From positions 248,001-312,000 of the forward strand of contig JAXHNF010000003.1 of the NCBI GenBank assembly GCA_034520745.1: a stretch of 64,000 bases of DNA, in the 5' to 3' direction. The notes below the pieces were generated by a model. That model did no database searches. It was not told the DNA's origin and saw nothing but the letters and a program-made list of their open reading frames with translations. Each line of letters opens with the position of its first letter. Positions within the stretch are counted from its first letter, which is position 1. A program made the position numbers and the translations under genes. Source of the DNA: Alkalibacterium sp034520745. GTDB lineage: Bacteria; Bacillota; Bacilli; Lactobacillales; Carnobacteriaceae_A. This document shows, one piece after another, positions 1-10,013 of this stretch.

Positions 1-274
1 ATATATAGTTTGTAATTACAATTATTTTATAATCTATCTATTCAAAAAATAACGAAATAATGTATATTAATACTCGCGAATTATAAAAATATGCAATATG
101 CAAAAATATCAGCATCTACAGCTATTATGAAAAGCCAGCTTTTCACATGATACCCTATTTAAAAACGTGCATGTTTCTTGCCTTTCATAGAATAGCGAAT
201 GCAGTACTTTTTACAAAACAGCTTGAAAAAACAAAAATCATGATGGATATTTACTAAATTAAGTCTCTGCCATA
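1..274. other. AT-rich intergenic stretch, nothing recognised
   Basis: Strongly AT-rich sequence with no credible ribosome site or conserved reading frame. It lies downstream of the minus-strand ADP-ribosylglycohydrolase gene. I see no clear terminator hairpin in it. Confidence 0.5.
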
Positions 275-1123
275 TCAATCCGAATTATGTTCATTTATAT
301 AGCTTTCCCATTCCCTGTAAACCTGGAGCAGATCTTCATCAAGATAGGTGAGTGCCTTTTGTTTCAGTGGATCAGGTACACCGTAAAAAGCTTCAGCTAT
401 CGATCCGGTTATAGCAGCTATCGTGTCACTGTGTTCCCACCGATTGAAATGGCTGTTCTTAATGGCATCTTCAAAAGATACTTGATTCTATAAAGGCTTT
501 GATTGCCTGAGGGACCGAGCCCTGGCAGGTGACGTCGAATTCATATGAAGCTCTGATGTCATCCAGCTGAAAGTCCAGTGAATAGTAGTCCGCATTGATC
601 CGTGAATAGATGCTGCTCTTGGAAAGCCCTTGTTTAGCCATGTAAATAGCCAATGTGACTGCTTCTGCGGCTTTCAGTCCTTCTGGATGATCGTGAGAGA
701 CCCGTGTGACACGTGTAGCGATTTCCAAAGCATCCATCTCCGTTTCCCCTGCCAGTCCAGCACAGCTCACGCGCATGGCTGCGCCGTTACCATAGCTGTT
801 ATACGGCTTGGGATCATCGCTGAACATCCACATCTGAAAATGTCCCCCGTATCCGCAGTTTGGATAGTTCTGACCGATTTCCTGCATATACTTGACAGCC
901 AATTCTTCTACAAGATCATAATTTACAGCGCCAAATGGGTCATGATTTGTAGAAGTCTTCCTTTTTGGCCTCCAAGATCGCCTTTTTCCGACAGCAATCG
1001 TCATGATGCTGTCATCAGTTGGACGACAGTCAGTTGTAAACAGTTCAAACTTTTTGCTTTTATGGTTCCACCATACGAATCGTAAAGGATGCCTGCAACG
1101 TCTCCAATAATTGCACCTATCAT
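275..1123 (-). pseudogene. ADP-ribosylglycohydrolase family protein, frameshifted
   Basis: Predicted to remove ADP-ribose from proteins or small molecules in the cytoplasm, using two Mg2+ ions. The start is an ATG at 1123 behind GAGGCGGGA, giving MIGAIIGDVAG. A frameshift near 1100 leads into the main frame with the metal-binding signature DCRPTDDSIMT, then YGNGAAMRVS and an H..EG segment. A second frameshift near 480 leads to SFEDAIKN, WEHSDT and ITGSIAEAFYGVP, the conserved C-terminal metal-site region. The total of about 282 residues fits the family. Both breaks leave the flanking protein conserved, so sequencing indels are as likely as real loss. The SDT of the C-terminal motif is followed by IAAITG, as in active enzymes. 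It stands alone; the next gene region is an IS element. Confidence 0.85.
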
Positions 1124-1379
1124 TGAAATCCCGCCTCGTTAAATTATTTATCCTCATTATAACAATAGAATTGTTAGAGAATAACTGATTTACCTTTAAA
1201 TTATAATAGACATAGGCCCGGTAGTGACCTATGTGCTGGCTGAACGAGAAGAGATTAATATCATTAATAAAAGGAGAATCAGTATGAGTGAGCCGAATAT
1301 TTAACGCAACTCATGTTGATACTCCTGTAATGAGGTGACCCATAAAGTTAGAGTTTTCTATATTTGTTTTTCTATTAGC

Positions 1380-2170
1380 CTACGGCTTGTTAAGCAGCGT
1401 ATGAATAGCCTTGATTTTCTCTAAAGGTAACTGGTGATTGTCGGCCTAGTTTTCGTTTCAATCGGATTGATTACTAGTCAGCAATATAGGATTCAATATT
1501 TTTAGATCTTCATAAGATTTTAACTTTTCACCGTGATACATTTCTTGCTTCAATATGCCGAAGAAGCTTTCATTAGGCGCATTATCAGACAATTTCCTTT
1601 TCTTGACATGCTTTGATAGACTTTATTCGCTTTCAGTGTGTCGACCCAGCGTTTATTTTGGTAATGAAATCCTTGGTCTGAATGAATCGTAGTACGGTAG
1701 ACCGCGTGTTTAGTGATAATAGCCATAGCGTCCTGAAGAGATTCCATAGCAAAAGTTACATTAGGAGAATCAGAAATACTGAATGAAATAATCTCTGAAT
1801 TATATAGATCCAATATTGGGCTTAAATAAAGTTTTTTATTGTTCTGACATTTCATCTCAGTAATATCTGTTAAGAGCTTCTGTAGCGGATAAGGTGTAGT
1901 AAACCTGCGGTTTAAACGATCGCTAGCCACTTTACCGACAGTGCCTTTATACGAACTATATTTTCTAGATTTTCGTGAGAATTTGGTGCATTTTAAACCT
2001 AAATTATGCATAATACGCTGCACTTTTTTATGATTCATGTTGTGGCCCATGACAATTAGTATATCTTGGATACTTCTATAACCCACTCTTTCATTCTTCT
2101 CATAAAAGATTTTACTAATCAAATCCTCCCAGAAACTATCAGGATTTTCCTGGTTAAATCTTCTTAACAT
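1380..2170 (-). pseudogene. IS3-family transposase OrfB (DDE integrase), frameshifted
   Basis: Catalytic half of the IS3 transposase (rve integrase fold). The intact stretch holds the HTH_21-like part (VGYRSIQDIL, NHKKVQRIM), the first catalytic Asp in LLTDITEMK and the second in TIHSDQGFHYQN. A frameshift near 1605 moves the reading to SDNAPNESFFGILKQEMY, which carries the catalytic Glu. Further frameshifts near 1520 and 1480 precede the typical C-terminal RLKRKLGRQSPVTF and the stop at 1380. In IS3 elements OrfB is normally made by programmed -1 frameshifting from OrfA; here OrfA is itself broken. No function is expected from this copy as written. Confidence 0.85.
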
Positions 2171-2779
2171 GATAGTGATAGGTGGCTTCAGGAATATCTA
2201 TGAAGAGCTATTATGTCTTTTAATTTAAATCCTTCTTGGACTATCGCGAACGCCGCTAGTGCTCTTCTTTCTGGAAGGCGTTTGTCCTGAAAAGTCTTTA
2301 GCTTCTTTAAATAAGCAAGCTCCAGACGAAGTCGTTCCGTTCCACGTTCTAGTTTTGCAAAACGCTTAGCATCAAATTTCTCTAGTTTTTGTTTTTTCTT
2401 TTCTTTTTTAGACGTTCAATCTCGGCCATAGGAATACGTCCTTTCGTTTCCGTCAGGGCCTTGACTCCGTCACGCTGGACTTTTCTATGCCAGTCGCCGA
2501 ACCGTCGTCCCAAAGCGAATGCCAAAGGCATCGCTGTCTTTTGGTAACTGGACCCTGTTCTTTCTCTATAGTCTAATACATCTAGTTTGAATTGAACAGG
2601 AAAACAGATTGTTTCTGAGATCTTTGAAGGCCTTTTTCTCCATATTGATTGTACAAATGAACCCAGCTCAGAATATTTTGTGAAGACAATCCTTCATACT
2701 TTACTGATAATTTCTTAATCAGTTGATATCGGAACTATTTGACGAATTTCAACTTAAATTCGTAAGAGTATTTCTTCAT
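2165..2779 (-). pseudogene. IS3-family OrfA (helix-turn-helix subunit), multiply broken
   Basis: The start is ATG 2779 behind a CGGAGGG site, giving MKKYSYEFKLKF, the usual opening of an IS3 OrfA (HTH_28/IS150-like). Downstream in shifted frames I read GSSYQKTAMPLAFALGRRFG, KALTETKGRIPMAEIERLKK and, near 2250, RLPERRALAAF-like sequence, typical of the OrfA leucine-rich tail. At least four frame changes and in-frame stops occur in 600 bases. It would have supplied DNA binding for the transposase. Confidence 0.75.
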
Positions 2780-3022
2780 TTATTTCCCTCCGGATAGCGT
2801 GTTTTTATCACTCTAACTTTTGGTTGAGCCATAATCGGTATGAGTTGGGCAAAAAAGCACACCAACTTATCTAGATAAATTAGTTTAATCCCTTTAAAAA
2901 ATGCACTAATGTCTACATTACGTGCATCAAGAACACTAATGTATTCGAACTATTTTTATACGAAAAAAGACAAGAACACGATTTTCATCATGTCCCTGCT
3001 TTCAACTTAATGTTAAGGTTAA

Positions 3023-3223
3023 TTACGCTTTAGTTACGTTTGCTGCTTGAAGTCCGCGGTTGCCTTCTTCAATGTCAAAGTTAACTGTTTGTCCTTCGTC
3101 TAAAGATTTGAATCCGTCTTCTTGGATTGCTGAGAAATGTACGAATACGTCTTCTCCGCCTTCACGTTCGATAAATCCAAAACCTTTTTCTGCGTTAAAC
3201 CATTTTACTGTACCTGTTTCCAT
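3023..3223 (-). CDS. csp: Cold-shock protein (CspA family)
   Basis: Small 66-residue single-strand nucleic-acid binding protein that melts RNA structure on cold shock and in general growth. The single CSD beta-barrel shows both RNP motifs: KGFGFIERE (RNP1) and DVFVHFSAI (RNP2). The ATG at 3223 is chosen because GAGGAGGAAT lies just upstream and all homologues start METGTVKWFN; a longer reading frame from 3256 has no support. The gene is intact and monocistronic. It has a leader of about 110 nt from the predicted promoter at 3342-3370, usual for csp genes whose 5' leader acts as an RNA thermosensor. Confidence 0.97.
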   Translation of the reverse strand: METGTVKWFNAEKGFGFIEREGGEDVFVHFSAIQEDGFKSLDEGQTVNFDIEEGNRGLQAANVTKA

Positions 3224-3341
3224 ATTAAAAATTCCTCCTCGTGCCTCTTTCAGCACAAATATTTTTTACATTATTGCTTAAGGGCCAATTCGGAATGCAT
3301 TACACAGTTCGTTTGTTGTCTCTTACAATATGTTAAACCAT

Positions 3342-3370
3342 AGTATAACATGTAGAAAACAATAACACAA
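3342..3370 (-). promoter_or_regulatory. Sigma-A-type promoter of csp
   Basis: On the minus strand TTGTGT (3370-3365) and TATACT (3347-3342) are separated by exactly 17 bases. This would start transcription near 3335 and leave a long leader of roughly 110 nt before the csp start codon. The long leader fits cold-shock genes in general; a thermosensing structure in it is inference only. Confidence 0.6.
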
Positions 3371-3499
3371 ACATATTTCCGAATTTATTTCATTTTCTGA
3401 CTTATTTATCTCTGCTGCTTAAGAACAAAGCACTCTAATTTACCGTAAAATGCCGGTATAAAGCTTTTCTAAACTTAATATACCTTGATTAAATTGTTT

Positions 3500-4429
3500 T
3501 TATCGAGCAGTCATTCTGATCAGGATCGCTTTTTTACGTTCATCACTCAGCCAGAAGAATGCTGATCCTTCTGATTTATCTTCTTCGAAATCATCCGGTT
3601 TGCTCAAGTCATCAAATTTCAGACTGTCCATATATGCCATATCATCTTCAGAGATTTCAAAGTCAAAAATATCTGCGTTTGACTGGATACGTTCTTCGTG
3701 CACTGATTTCACTCAGTGTCACAAATCCATGCTGCAGACTCCATCTTAACAGCAGCTGAGGAACTGACTTATCATATTTATCAACCATTTCTGCAACCTT
3801 TTTATCCTCATTCATTTGTTTCATTGGAGAAAGAGGTGACCAGGCTTCGATAATGATATCGTGTTTGCGGCTCAGTTCAACTGTATCCTCCTGAGTCACA
3901 CCCGGGTGCAGACGGATCTGATTGACCATAGGCATGATTCTGCAGTTGTCGACGATATTGTTGAGATGAGGAACAGCAAAATTGCTGAGTCCGATGGCTT
4001 TCAGTTTCCCTTCGTCATACAGATCTTCCAGCTGCACGCCAGGTATCGATAGTTTCCTGTTTCTCTCCACCATTATCCTTGACCACAGGCCAGTGGATCG
4101 AAAAGAGAGTCCAGATAATCCAGGTCCAGTCTTTCCAGGGATTCTTCAACCGTCTTGCGGGCCGTGTCGTATCCGTGGTTCGTATTATTCAGTTTGCTTG
4201 TCACGAAGAAGTTCTTCGCGCGGAACACCACACTGCTTGATCCCTTCCCCGACATATTCTTCATTTTTATACATCTGAGCCGTATCGATATGGCGGTAGC
4301 CGGCTTTGACAGCCGCTTTTATCCCATCGGGTCGCTTCAGCTTGGATCGGTTCCTGCCAGGTACCGTACGCCTGAAACAGGTATTTCTGCGCCGTTCGTT
4401 AAAGAGTAGGTATCTTTAATGCTTTGCAT
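3500..4429 (-). pseudogene. Aldo/keto reductase (2,5-diketo-D-gluconate reductase type), frameshifted
   Basis: NADPH-dependent cytoplasmic reductase of aldehydes or ketones, AKR5-like, about 309 residues when joined. The start is ATG 4429 or the ATG just before it, behind GGAGGAAG. In order and across frames I read KDTYSLTNGAEIP, GYRHIDTAQMYKNEEYVG (catalytic Asp and Tyr), FVTSKLNN (Lys), ESLERLDLDYLD, LIHWPV (His), KLKAIGLSNFAVPHL, VNQIRLHPG, EAWSPLSP and a C-terminal SVHEERIQSNADIFDFEIS. At least four frameshifts separate these blocks (about 4345, 4215, 4090, 3710), but all catalytic tetrad residues survive in the pieces. Single gene, same strand as recQ further on. Confidence 0.85.
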
Positions 4430-4519
4430 CATTACTTCCTCCTTAACTATTTTCTAGAAAACGTTTACCTTCTTTATTATTGCTACATTGAGAATGGAAA
4501 ACAATTTAAAAAATTTAAT

Positions 4520-6769
4520 TCAGAGAAGCACTTCTTTCTGGCTGATCTCCTGCTTCAGGAAAGCGAGCATTTCAGGATCAGTGTTCAGGGCTTCTTCATC
4601 GGCTGCCGTCTTAGCCAGCACCAGTTTTATTTCATCATAGGAAATCGATTCGGACACGACTTCTTTGATCGGTTTAAGGTAATCTCTTCCCACTTCACCT
4701 ATTGCTCTTCGAATTTCTTCCTCAGCTTCAGGCGAGACCACTGTATCGATGTATCTTCAAGTCATTCCCTTTTTCGATCCATTTGCTTAAGTGGTTCACG
4801 ATAGTGACGGGAGAAAGATTCCTCGTGTCAGCTATTTCTTCAATCGACTGCCCTTCTTTGAAGGAGTCAACAGTCTCTTCCGCAGAGCTTTTGGAGCTGC
4901 CGGTTTTCTGTGCTCTTACTGGTTGAGTGACTGTTTTTTCCGTCACATTATTTTGCTTCAGCGTCTGGACATCCAGATCGCGGTCTGAAACGAAAGCTTT
5001 GATAAGAGAAAGAAATGCTTCGCCGTATGCCTGCAGTTTTACATCTCCCACACCGTTTATGTTCCGAAAGTCTTCTTCGGTCATCGATATATTCCGCCAT
5101 ATCGATCAGACTGCGGTCTGTAAAGACGATAAACGGTGGTTTGCCTGCTTCTTGCGCCGGTTCCGATCTCAGCTGTCTCAGTTCTTCGTACAGCTCTTCA
5201 TCATAATGTTCAATGTTTTCGATCATTTTATTTTTCGGTGCCGGTTCCTGTTTCAGCTGCTTCCGTATGGACAGACTGACTTTAGCCTGCAGCAGTTCAC
5301 TGGTTTTTTCCGTAAACTGAATAATGGGATAGCTGTCTCCGCTCAAAACGCAATACCCTTCGCTCGGCATGATCGATATCATGTCTTTGATGTCCCGCTG
5401 CGTCCTGCGTCGGACGTGATGCCATGCGTACTCAGATCATCAAACGCCAGTTGCTGGATACGTTTGCGTGTTCTTACCTCTAAGGACGTCGGTTATGAGC
5501 CCTGTTCCCATCAGGCCTGTTTCATCCGGTAAACAGCATGACAAGATCTTCTGGCTTTCAACGGTGATATGCTGTCGTGACTGATTCTCCGTCGCAGTTC
5601 GAGCAGTAGTCACACTCCTGCCACTCCACGATTTGATCCGGAAGTACTTCGAGAATACTTTTACGCAGACAGTTGCCCGTTTTACAGGGTCGGTGATCAT
5701 GGAATTCAGATTTTGGCGCTGCGTGCGGCGAATTCCCCTGCTCGATCAGCATTGTGTTGGTGATAATATCCTGGGCTGAATAAAACAGGATCGCTTCCGA
5801 CGGCGCCCCATCTCTTCCGGCACGTCCGGCTTCCTGGTAATAGCTTTCCATATCCAGCGGCATGTTGTAGTGGATGACACGCCGCACATTGGATTTGTCG
5901 ATCCCCATACCGAACGCGTTCGTCGCGACCATGATCGGCTTGCGGTCGAATAAGAAGTCTTCCTGACGCCGGGTTCGTTCTTCGGCACTGATCCCGGCAT
6001 GATAGTATGTCACCGGGTAGCCTTTTTTCTCTAATGCAGTGTGTACTTTTTCAACGTTTTTTCGAGTGTTGCAGTAAATGATACTTGATTCCTTTTTATC
6101 CAGTATACGAAGCAGTTCGCTTGCCTTCTTTTTCGGTTTGACGACGGAAAAGTAAAGGTTCGGTCGGTCAAAGCTGGCGATATGCTTGAACGGCTCATCC
6201 AGTCTCAACTGCTGGATCATGTCTTCCTGAACGATTTTAGTCGCCGTCGCTGTGAATGCCGCAAAAGGCGGGCGTGACGGCAGGACTGCCATGAGCTGCG
6301 GGATCTGCTGATAGCTCGGCCTGAAATCATGCCCCCACTGAGAGACACAATGCGCTTCGTCGACCGCGATGAGATTAAGCTGCCACCGTTTGGCATATGC
6401 CATGAACTGCTGATTCCCAAGCCGTTCCGGGGAAACATATAACAGATCCAGTTCGCCCCTTGAGGCTTCTTCCATGATCAGCCTCTGTTCAGGATAGGGT
6501 AACTGGCTGTTTATATACGCCGCTCTTACGCCCATCGTCTGCAGGGCATCCACCTGGTCTTTCATCAGAGAAATCAGTGGCGATACAACCAGTGTCATTC
6601 CGTCCATAAAAATAGCGGGGATCTGATAGCACAAAGATTTCCCGCCGCCTGTCGGCATGACGCCTAAAACGTCTTTTCCTTCAAGGATTGCTTCGATCAG
6701 TTCAACTTGTCCCGGACGGAAGCTGTCATAGCCGTAATAATGTTTCAATGTCTCGTAAATAGTTTTCAT
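4520..6769 (-). pseudogene. recQ: ATP-dependent DNA helicase RecQ, frameshifted C-terminal half
   Basis: 3'-5' DNA helicase of recombinational repair. The start is ATG 6769 directly after a GGAGGA site. The first 400 residues are intact: Walker A in MPTGGGKSLCYQ, DEAH box VDEAHCVSQWGHDFRP, motif VI region YYQEAGRAGRDG, then the zinc-binding cysteines (CKTGNCLRK, CDYCSNC). The frame then breaks near 5580 and again near 5480, 5400, 5090 and 4745. The pieces still read as RQC winged helix, HRDC (FRNINGVGDVKLQAYGE) and a C-terminal helix-turn-helix region (SIEEIADTRNLSPVTIVNHL), giving about 749 residues in all. The upstream acetyltransferase frame runs into recQ without a stop, which I treat as an indel artefact. 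Confidence 0.92.
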
Positions 6770-6816
6770 AAATCCTCCATACAATCTTCTGATACTCTCC
6801 AGCTTATCAAGCTCGA

Positions 6817-7319
6817 TCAAGTATTTATCTGCCAATTCTTCTAAAGCCGTGCCCTGCATGCGGTACGTTGTCCAGTCATCCGTTGGCAAATCGCCCGTCT
6901 TCTTATAGAAGTTGATGGACGGCTCGTTCCAGTCCAGACAGACCCATTCAAGCCGCCCGTAGTTTCTCTCTTTTGTAAGGTTAGCTAAAAACGTGACATC
7001 TTCTCTTCCCGAATCCTCTGCCCCGCATGTTTGGTTTCACATAAAAATCCTCTAAATACAAACCCGGTTTCCCAAGGAACGTCGAAAAATTGGGGAAAAA
7101 CAAGGCAAAAGCCACCGGTTCATTCTCGTATTCACCGATGATGACTTCCACCATTTCCTTCTCAAACAGATACGTATTCAAACTCTCTTCAGTAGCAACC
7201 ACTTCATCCAGCATTTTTTCATAAACAGCCAGTTCTCTGATCAGTTCCAGAACCAGGGAAACATCATCCGGTTTAGCGAAGCGGATCGTAAATCCACTTT
7301 CACTCATCTTTTTATTCAT
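6817..7319 (-). pseudogene. GNAT family acetyltransferase, frameshifted
   Basis: Acetyl-CoA dependent N-acetyltransferase of the small diamine/spermidine acetyltransferase-like group (Rimi-like fold), about 165 residues. The N-terminal frame reads FTIRFAKPDDVSLVLELI, YENEPVAFALFF, LYLEDFYVKPNMRGRGFGK (acetyl-CoA pyrophosphate loop RGRGFGK). A frameshift near 6990 moves to DVTFLANLTKERNYGRLEW, LDWNEPSINFYKK, which is the conserved helix 4 and beta 6 region. The natural stop is probably the TGA at 6817-6819, reached only through another indel; as written the frame continues into recQ. It overlaps the upstream region by its ATG at 7319. Substrate unknown. Confidence 0.8.
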
Positions 7320-7369
7320 TTATCAGACACTCTCCTATTATGTCGTTTATCGATAGTGCAGAAGAAAAA

Positions 7370-7870
7370 TTATCTGTCGTACCTGTACCGGCAGATTTCA
7401 GTAACAATGCCCTGGTAATGATCTGGGCAACTGATCTGCAGAACAAACTCGCAATTCTCCAGAACTTTTTGCGATGCAGTATTTTCAGCATGACTAATCC
7501 ATAAATCACTGATGTTTCAAGCTGCTTCATGATCACCGGTAAAAAAGCCCTGACAGCTTCCGTCGCATAGCCTCTGCCTGTGTATTTTTCAGCAATGTGA
7601 TAACCTATTTCCATTCGTCACCCAGCTGAACAGCCTGCACATGACCAATAACCGTCTCATCTTTAAGCAAGATGGGGATATACAAAGGTCCGCTTTCGCT
7701 TTTATAACGGCCAGTAGATAGTCTAGCGCTTCTGTTGCTTCGCCGCGCGTTTCGAACACCTCATCCGGCACAAACCGTCTGTTATCCTCATCCATTGAAT
7801 TCATCTGCACGCTCTCTGCCATACCTGCATCGAACGCACAGATGATCAACCGCTTAGTTTCTATCCACAT
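7370..7870 (-). pseudogene. RimJ/RimL-type GNAT acetyltransferase, frameshifted
   Basis: Predicted acetyltransferase of the Acetyltransf_3 group. The N terminus reads MWIETKRLIICAFDAG, the typical TxRLxL strand, followed by DNRRFVPDEVFET. A frameshift near 7680 leads to IPILLKDETVIGHVQAVQ and GYHIAEKYTGRGYATEAVRA with the GRGYATEA acetyl-CoA loop. A second frameshift near 7500 leads to SHAENTASQKVLENCEF, the conserved NxxSxxVLEK segment, and a stop at 7370. Joined length about 166 residues. Acetyltransferases of this type modify ribosomal proteins, antibiotics or metabolites; the substrate cannot be told. Followed by the second GNAT gene on the same strand. Confidence 0.8.
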
Positions 7871-7944
7871 TCTTTCGCCAACCTTTCATTACCCGAAAAC
7901 ATCCAGCACAAGGTGAAATCATCCCGTGTTCCAATGATTATCAG

Positions 7945-8124
7945 TTAAAAACGCCAGCCTAAAATGTACCAGCCTACTATTCCAATGATGATAGCAAGAA
8001 TCACTACCAGGACCGTCCAGTTGACTCTTCGTTCAGGCTTATTGACGTCTTTCCCGGCGGTCATCCTCTCGAATACCGTCACCATGACGACGGCTACAAA
8101 GACCAGACTGATGAATATGCCCAT
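7945..8124 (-). CDS. Small two-helix membrane protein
   Basis: A 59-residue protein below the usual length cut-off. The start is ATG 8124 with a strong AACGGAGGG site eight bases upstream, and the stop is TAA at 7945. It opens with a hydrophobic helix (MGIFISLVFVAVVMVTVF), has a short charged loop (ERMTAGKDVNKPERRVN) and a second helix (LVVILAIIIGIVGWYIL) and ends GWRF. Both ends of the chain are near the membrane surface. The good ribosome site and the hydrophobic design argue that it is real. No family recognised; no function assigned. Confidence 0.65.
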   Translation of the reverse strand: MGIFISLVFVAVVMVTVFERMTAGKDVNKPERRVNWTVLVVILAIIIGIVGWYILGWRF

Positions 8125-8237
8125 AAAAATCCCTCCGTTACTTGAATATGTTCCTTAATATGTTTTGGATTAATGTCACATCGATCGTAGATCATACGAT
8201 TTATTTTAACACAAATTAAAACCCGCAGACACTCAGT

Positions 8238-9006
8238 CTACAGGTTACTGTGATATAAAATGAGCCCGGCCGATATCTCCCTTAAATATATCTGACATTG
8301 TACTGGAAACCGAAAGCATTCTTGAAAATATACTGTACCGAGATTTTTCACCTCTCGGTCTCGAACCCTGTCTATGAAGCTGAAACCGTATAATCCTAAT
8401 ATGGCATTGAACACTGCAATGCTGAAAACACTAAACCGCTCCACCACTTCCAAAATATGCTCTAGGCACCACGATGGTTCCTATAGGCCCTATAAACATA
8501 AATATCAATGTAAAGAGTGCCCATATGGCTAACAACCTATATTTATGATTATGTGTAAAGCCCCCTATGATAATTAAGACAATGGAGCAAATCGATAAAA
8601 CAACCACTGAAAATGTAACGATATAGACATGCATGATGTCCTGGAATGTGCCGGCATACCCGCTTTCTGTCAGTGGAAAAAGTGTGTATCCTACTGCAGA
8701 CACCCAGTTCATTAAAGCAAACAAATAGATTCCGACTCGCAGTACCTTGTTTCCTTTATCCTGGATGATGATGCAAACGAGCACAGAGCTTAGACAGGCA
8801 AACAGATGATGAACAGAGACAAGTCCACTTGCAATCATAAATGAAGGTGCATTTGTTGCAGTTAAATCACTTACTGCCTGGCTTCTCCAATCGTACCCAG
8901 GATATTTCATTGCACCTATGACTGCATGCATGACATAAAACAGGAGGCTTACTAAACCTGAAAGGCACAACCAGTTAGCCAGTGTTTTACCTTTCATCTT
9001 ATTCAT
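8238..9006 (-). pseudogene. DUF998 family membrane protein, frameshifted
   Basis: Integral membrane protein with about six or seven helices, DUF998-like. I place the start at ATG 9006 (MNKMKGKTLANWLCL), nine bases after AGGAG; two more in-frame ATGs flank it in a repeated ATGAATAAG unit. Helix regions: LCLSGLVSLLFYVMHAVIG with the conserved YPGYDWRSQAVSDLTA loop, then MIASGLVSVHHLFACL, LFALMNWVSAVGYTLFPL, FQDIMHVYIVTFSVVV and a further helix. A frameshift near 8450 leads to LEVVERFSVFSIAVFNAILG, the usual last helix. The tail after FIDRVRD is not family-like. Function unknown. Confidence 0.75.
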
Positions 9007-9118
9007 CTTATTCATCTCCTTCTGATACATGAGAAACGACCACAAGACAAACTTGTAATCAGACATGAGATTCACATCTATCCTCAAAAGATCAGCAATC
9101 ACTTATCTGTTCTAGTAT

Positions 9119-9583
9119 TTAATGTCCGTGCAAATGAGTCAATGGTTTCCACTTTAATATCGGAGAAAATGCAGACGTGATCTTTGCTATTTTTTTAGTG
9201 ATCGTCTTGTCAAAAAAACTCATGTCCTCAAACCGAAACTCGCCTCCAAAGTGTGCAGTGACCTTTGCGTGGCGTATCAGTTCGGGTGGAAAACTGGATC
9301 TCAGCTCATCTTCGATCACGTCTTCTTTCTGCATCCCGCAGATAAAGAGTCCCAGACGTTTGTTTTTGAGTACCTCAAGATGCTCGTCACAGAAAATAGT
9401 GATTTCTTTGAGAACCCTTCCCAAGTATATGGGACCGCCGATGATCACTGTGTCGAATGGGCTTAGATCTGCATCGATGCCGTCTATCAGATTCAGGTAA
9501 TCGACGTGTGCATCAAGTTTATCGCCGAGAAGATGGGCGTACTTTTTTGTGCTGCCGTATTTTGTAGCATAAACGATCAACAT
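9119..9583 (-). CDS. Flavodoxin-domain protein (HemG/protoporphyrinogen oxidase-like)
   Basis: FMN-binding flavodoxin_5 type protein of 154 residues. The start is ATG 9583 because the chain then opens MLIVYATKYGSTKKYA, in which TKYGSTKKYA is the FMN phosphate loop; an upstream extension to 9688 is low-complexity and unlikely. Other marks are PFDTVIIGGPIYLG (second FMN loop) and FICGMQKED. Members reduce protoporphyrinogen in Enterobacteria, but in Gram-positives they are mostly general flavodoxins often controlled by a TetR-type repressor. Here no regulator is adjacent, but a palindrome sits in the predicted promoter (9812-9832). The gene is intact. Confidence 0.85.
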   Translation of the reverse strand: MLIVYATKYGSTKKYAHLLGDKLDAHVDYLNLIDGIDADLSPFDTVIIGGPIYLGRVLKEITIFCDEHLEVLKNKRLGLFICGMQKEDVIEDELRSSFPPELIRHAKVTAHFGGEFRFEDMSFFDKTITKKIAKITSAFSPILKWKPLTHLHGH

Positions 9584-9811
9584 GTCCTCATTATTGCACC
9601 TTCCTTTATTCAACGAATGAGCTATCCTGGAAGTCTTACTAATTGCAAGTCTACCTGTAATTTTTATAATCTTTATAGAAACCAGCATCTGTATCTCGTA
9701 AACAATCTTAGTAACTATTCTTTAATTTTTTCTGCTATCACCAACAACACCATTTGTAAATATTACATAGAAGGCCCTTTAACTACATGAAGATTATCAC
9801 TTACTTATGTT

Positions 9812-9832
9812 TATTATACCGAAACGATCGTT
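9812..9832 (-). promoter_or_regulatory. Candidate promoter with AACGATCGTT palindrome upstream of the flavodoxin gene
   Basis: On the minus strand a perfect -10 TATAAT lies at 9817-9812 and the 10-bp palindrome AACGATCGTT at 9823-9832 occupies the spacer just upstream, with a weak -35. A dyad placed in the spacer is the usual site for a TetR-like repressor. The rest of the 9584-9953 gap is AT-rich and shows no gene. The regulator itself is not in the neighbourhood. Confidence 0.4.
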
Positions 9833-9953
9833 AATAGTTCATTGAATAGGCCTTTACATGTGATTTTATTTTATGAATAGTGTGTGTCTTTCTAGTCAAT
9901 CAATACCCAGTTTAAACAGAAAACCAGTGTATTTCTCTCTCAGGTAATTAATA

Positions 9954-9982
9954 AGGCTTCGTCCCGATAAAAGACGAAGCCT
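9954..9982 (-). terminator. Hairpin terminator after the diguanylate cyclase gene
   Basis: AGGCTTCGTC and GACGAAGCCT form a perfect 10-bp stem around a nine-base loop, about 30 bases after the stop of the cyclase gene. On the minus strand it is followed by TTATTAATTA, a weak T-rich tail. Confidence 0.75.
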
Positions 9983-10013
9983 CATTTAACGATGGATTTG
10001 CATTGATTTTTTC

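Larger units (their letters stand above)
1336..2831 (-). mobile_element. IS3-family insertion sequence, degenerate
   Basis: The element is bounded by imperfect terminal inverted repeats. The left end at 1336 reads TGACCCATAAAGTTAGAG and the right end at 2811-2831, read on the minus strand, starts TGGCTCAACCAAAAGTTAGA. The length of about 1.5 kb and the two overlapping reading frames on the minus strand (orfA 2779 down, orfB 2170 down) fit IS3. I found no convincing target-site duplication. Just left of it, an AGGAGA site at about 1272 starts an ATGAGTGAGCCG frame that stops after six codons, possibly a leftover of an interrupted gene. Both transposase frames carry several frameshifts and stops, so this copy is probably immobile as written. 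Confidence 0.85.

Noticed and set aside
630..1085. 151-codon plus-strand frame
   Set aside because: Shadow of the conserved ADP-ribosylglycohydrolase gene on the other strand.
4927..5532. 201-codon plus-strand frame rich in Phe, Ser, Cys
   Set aside because: Antisense shadow of the recQ C-terminal half.
4520..7319. GNAT-RecQ fusion protein
   Set aside because: A good ribosome site and start lie inside the frame, and nearby indels make the missing stop doubtful.
9506..9790. 94-codon plus-strand frame
   Set aside because: Overlaps the start of the flavodoxin gene in antisense and has no ribosome site.
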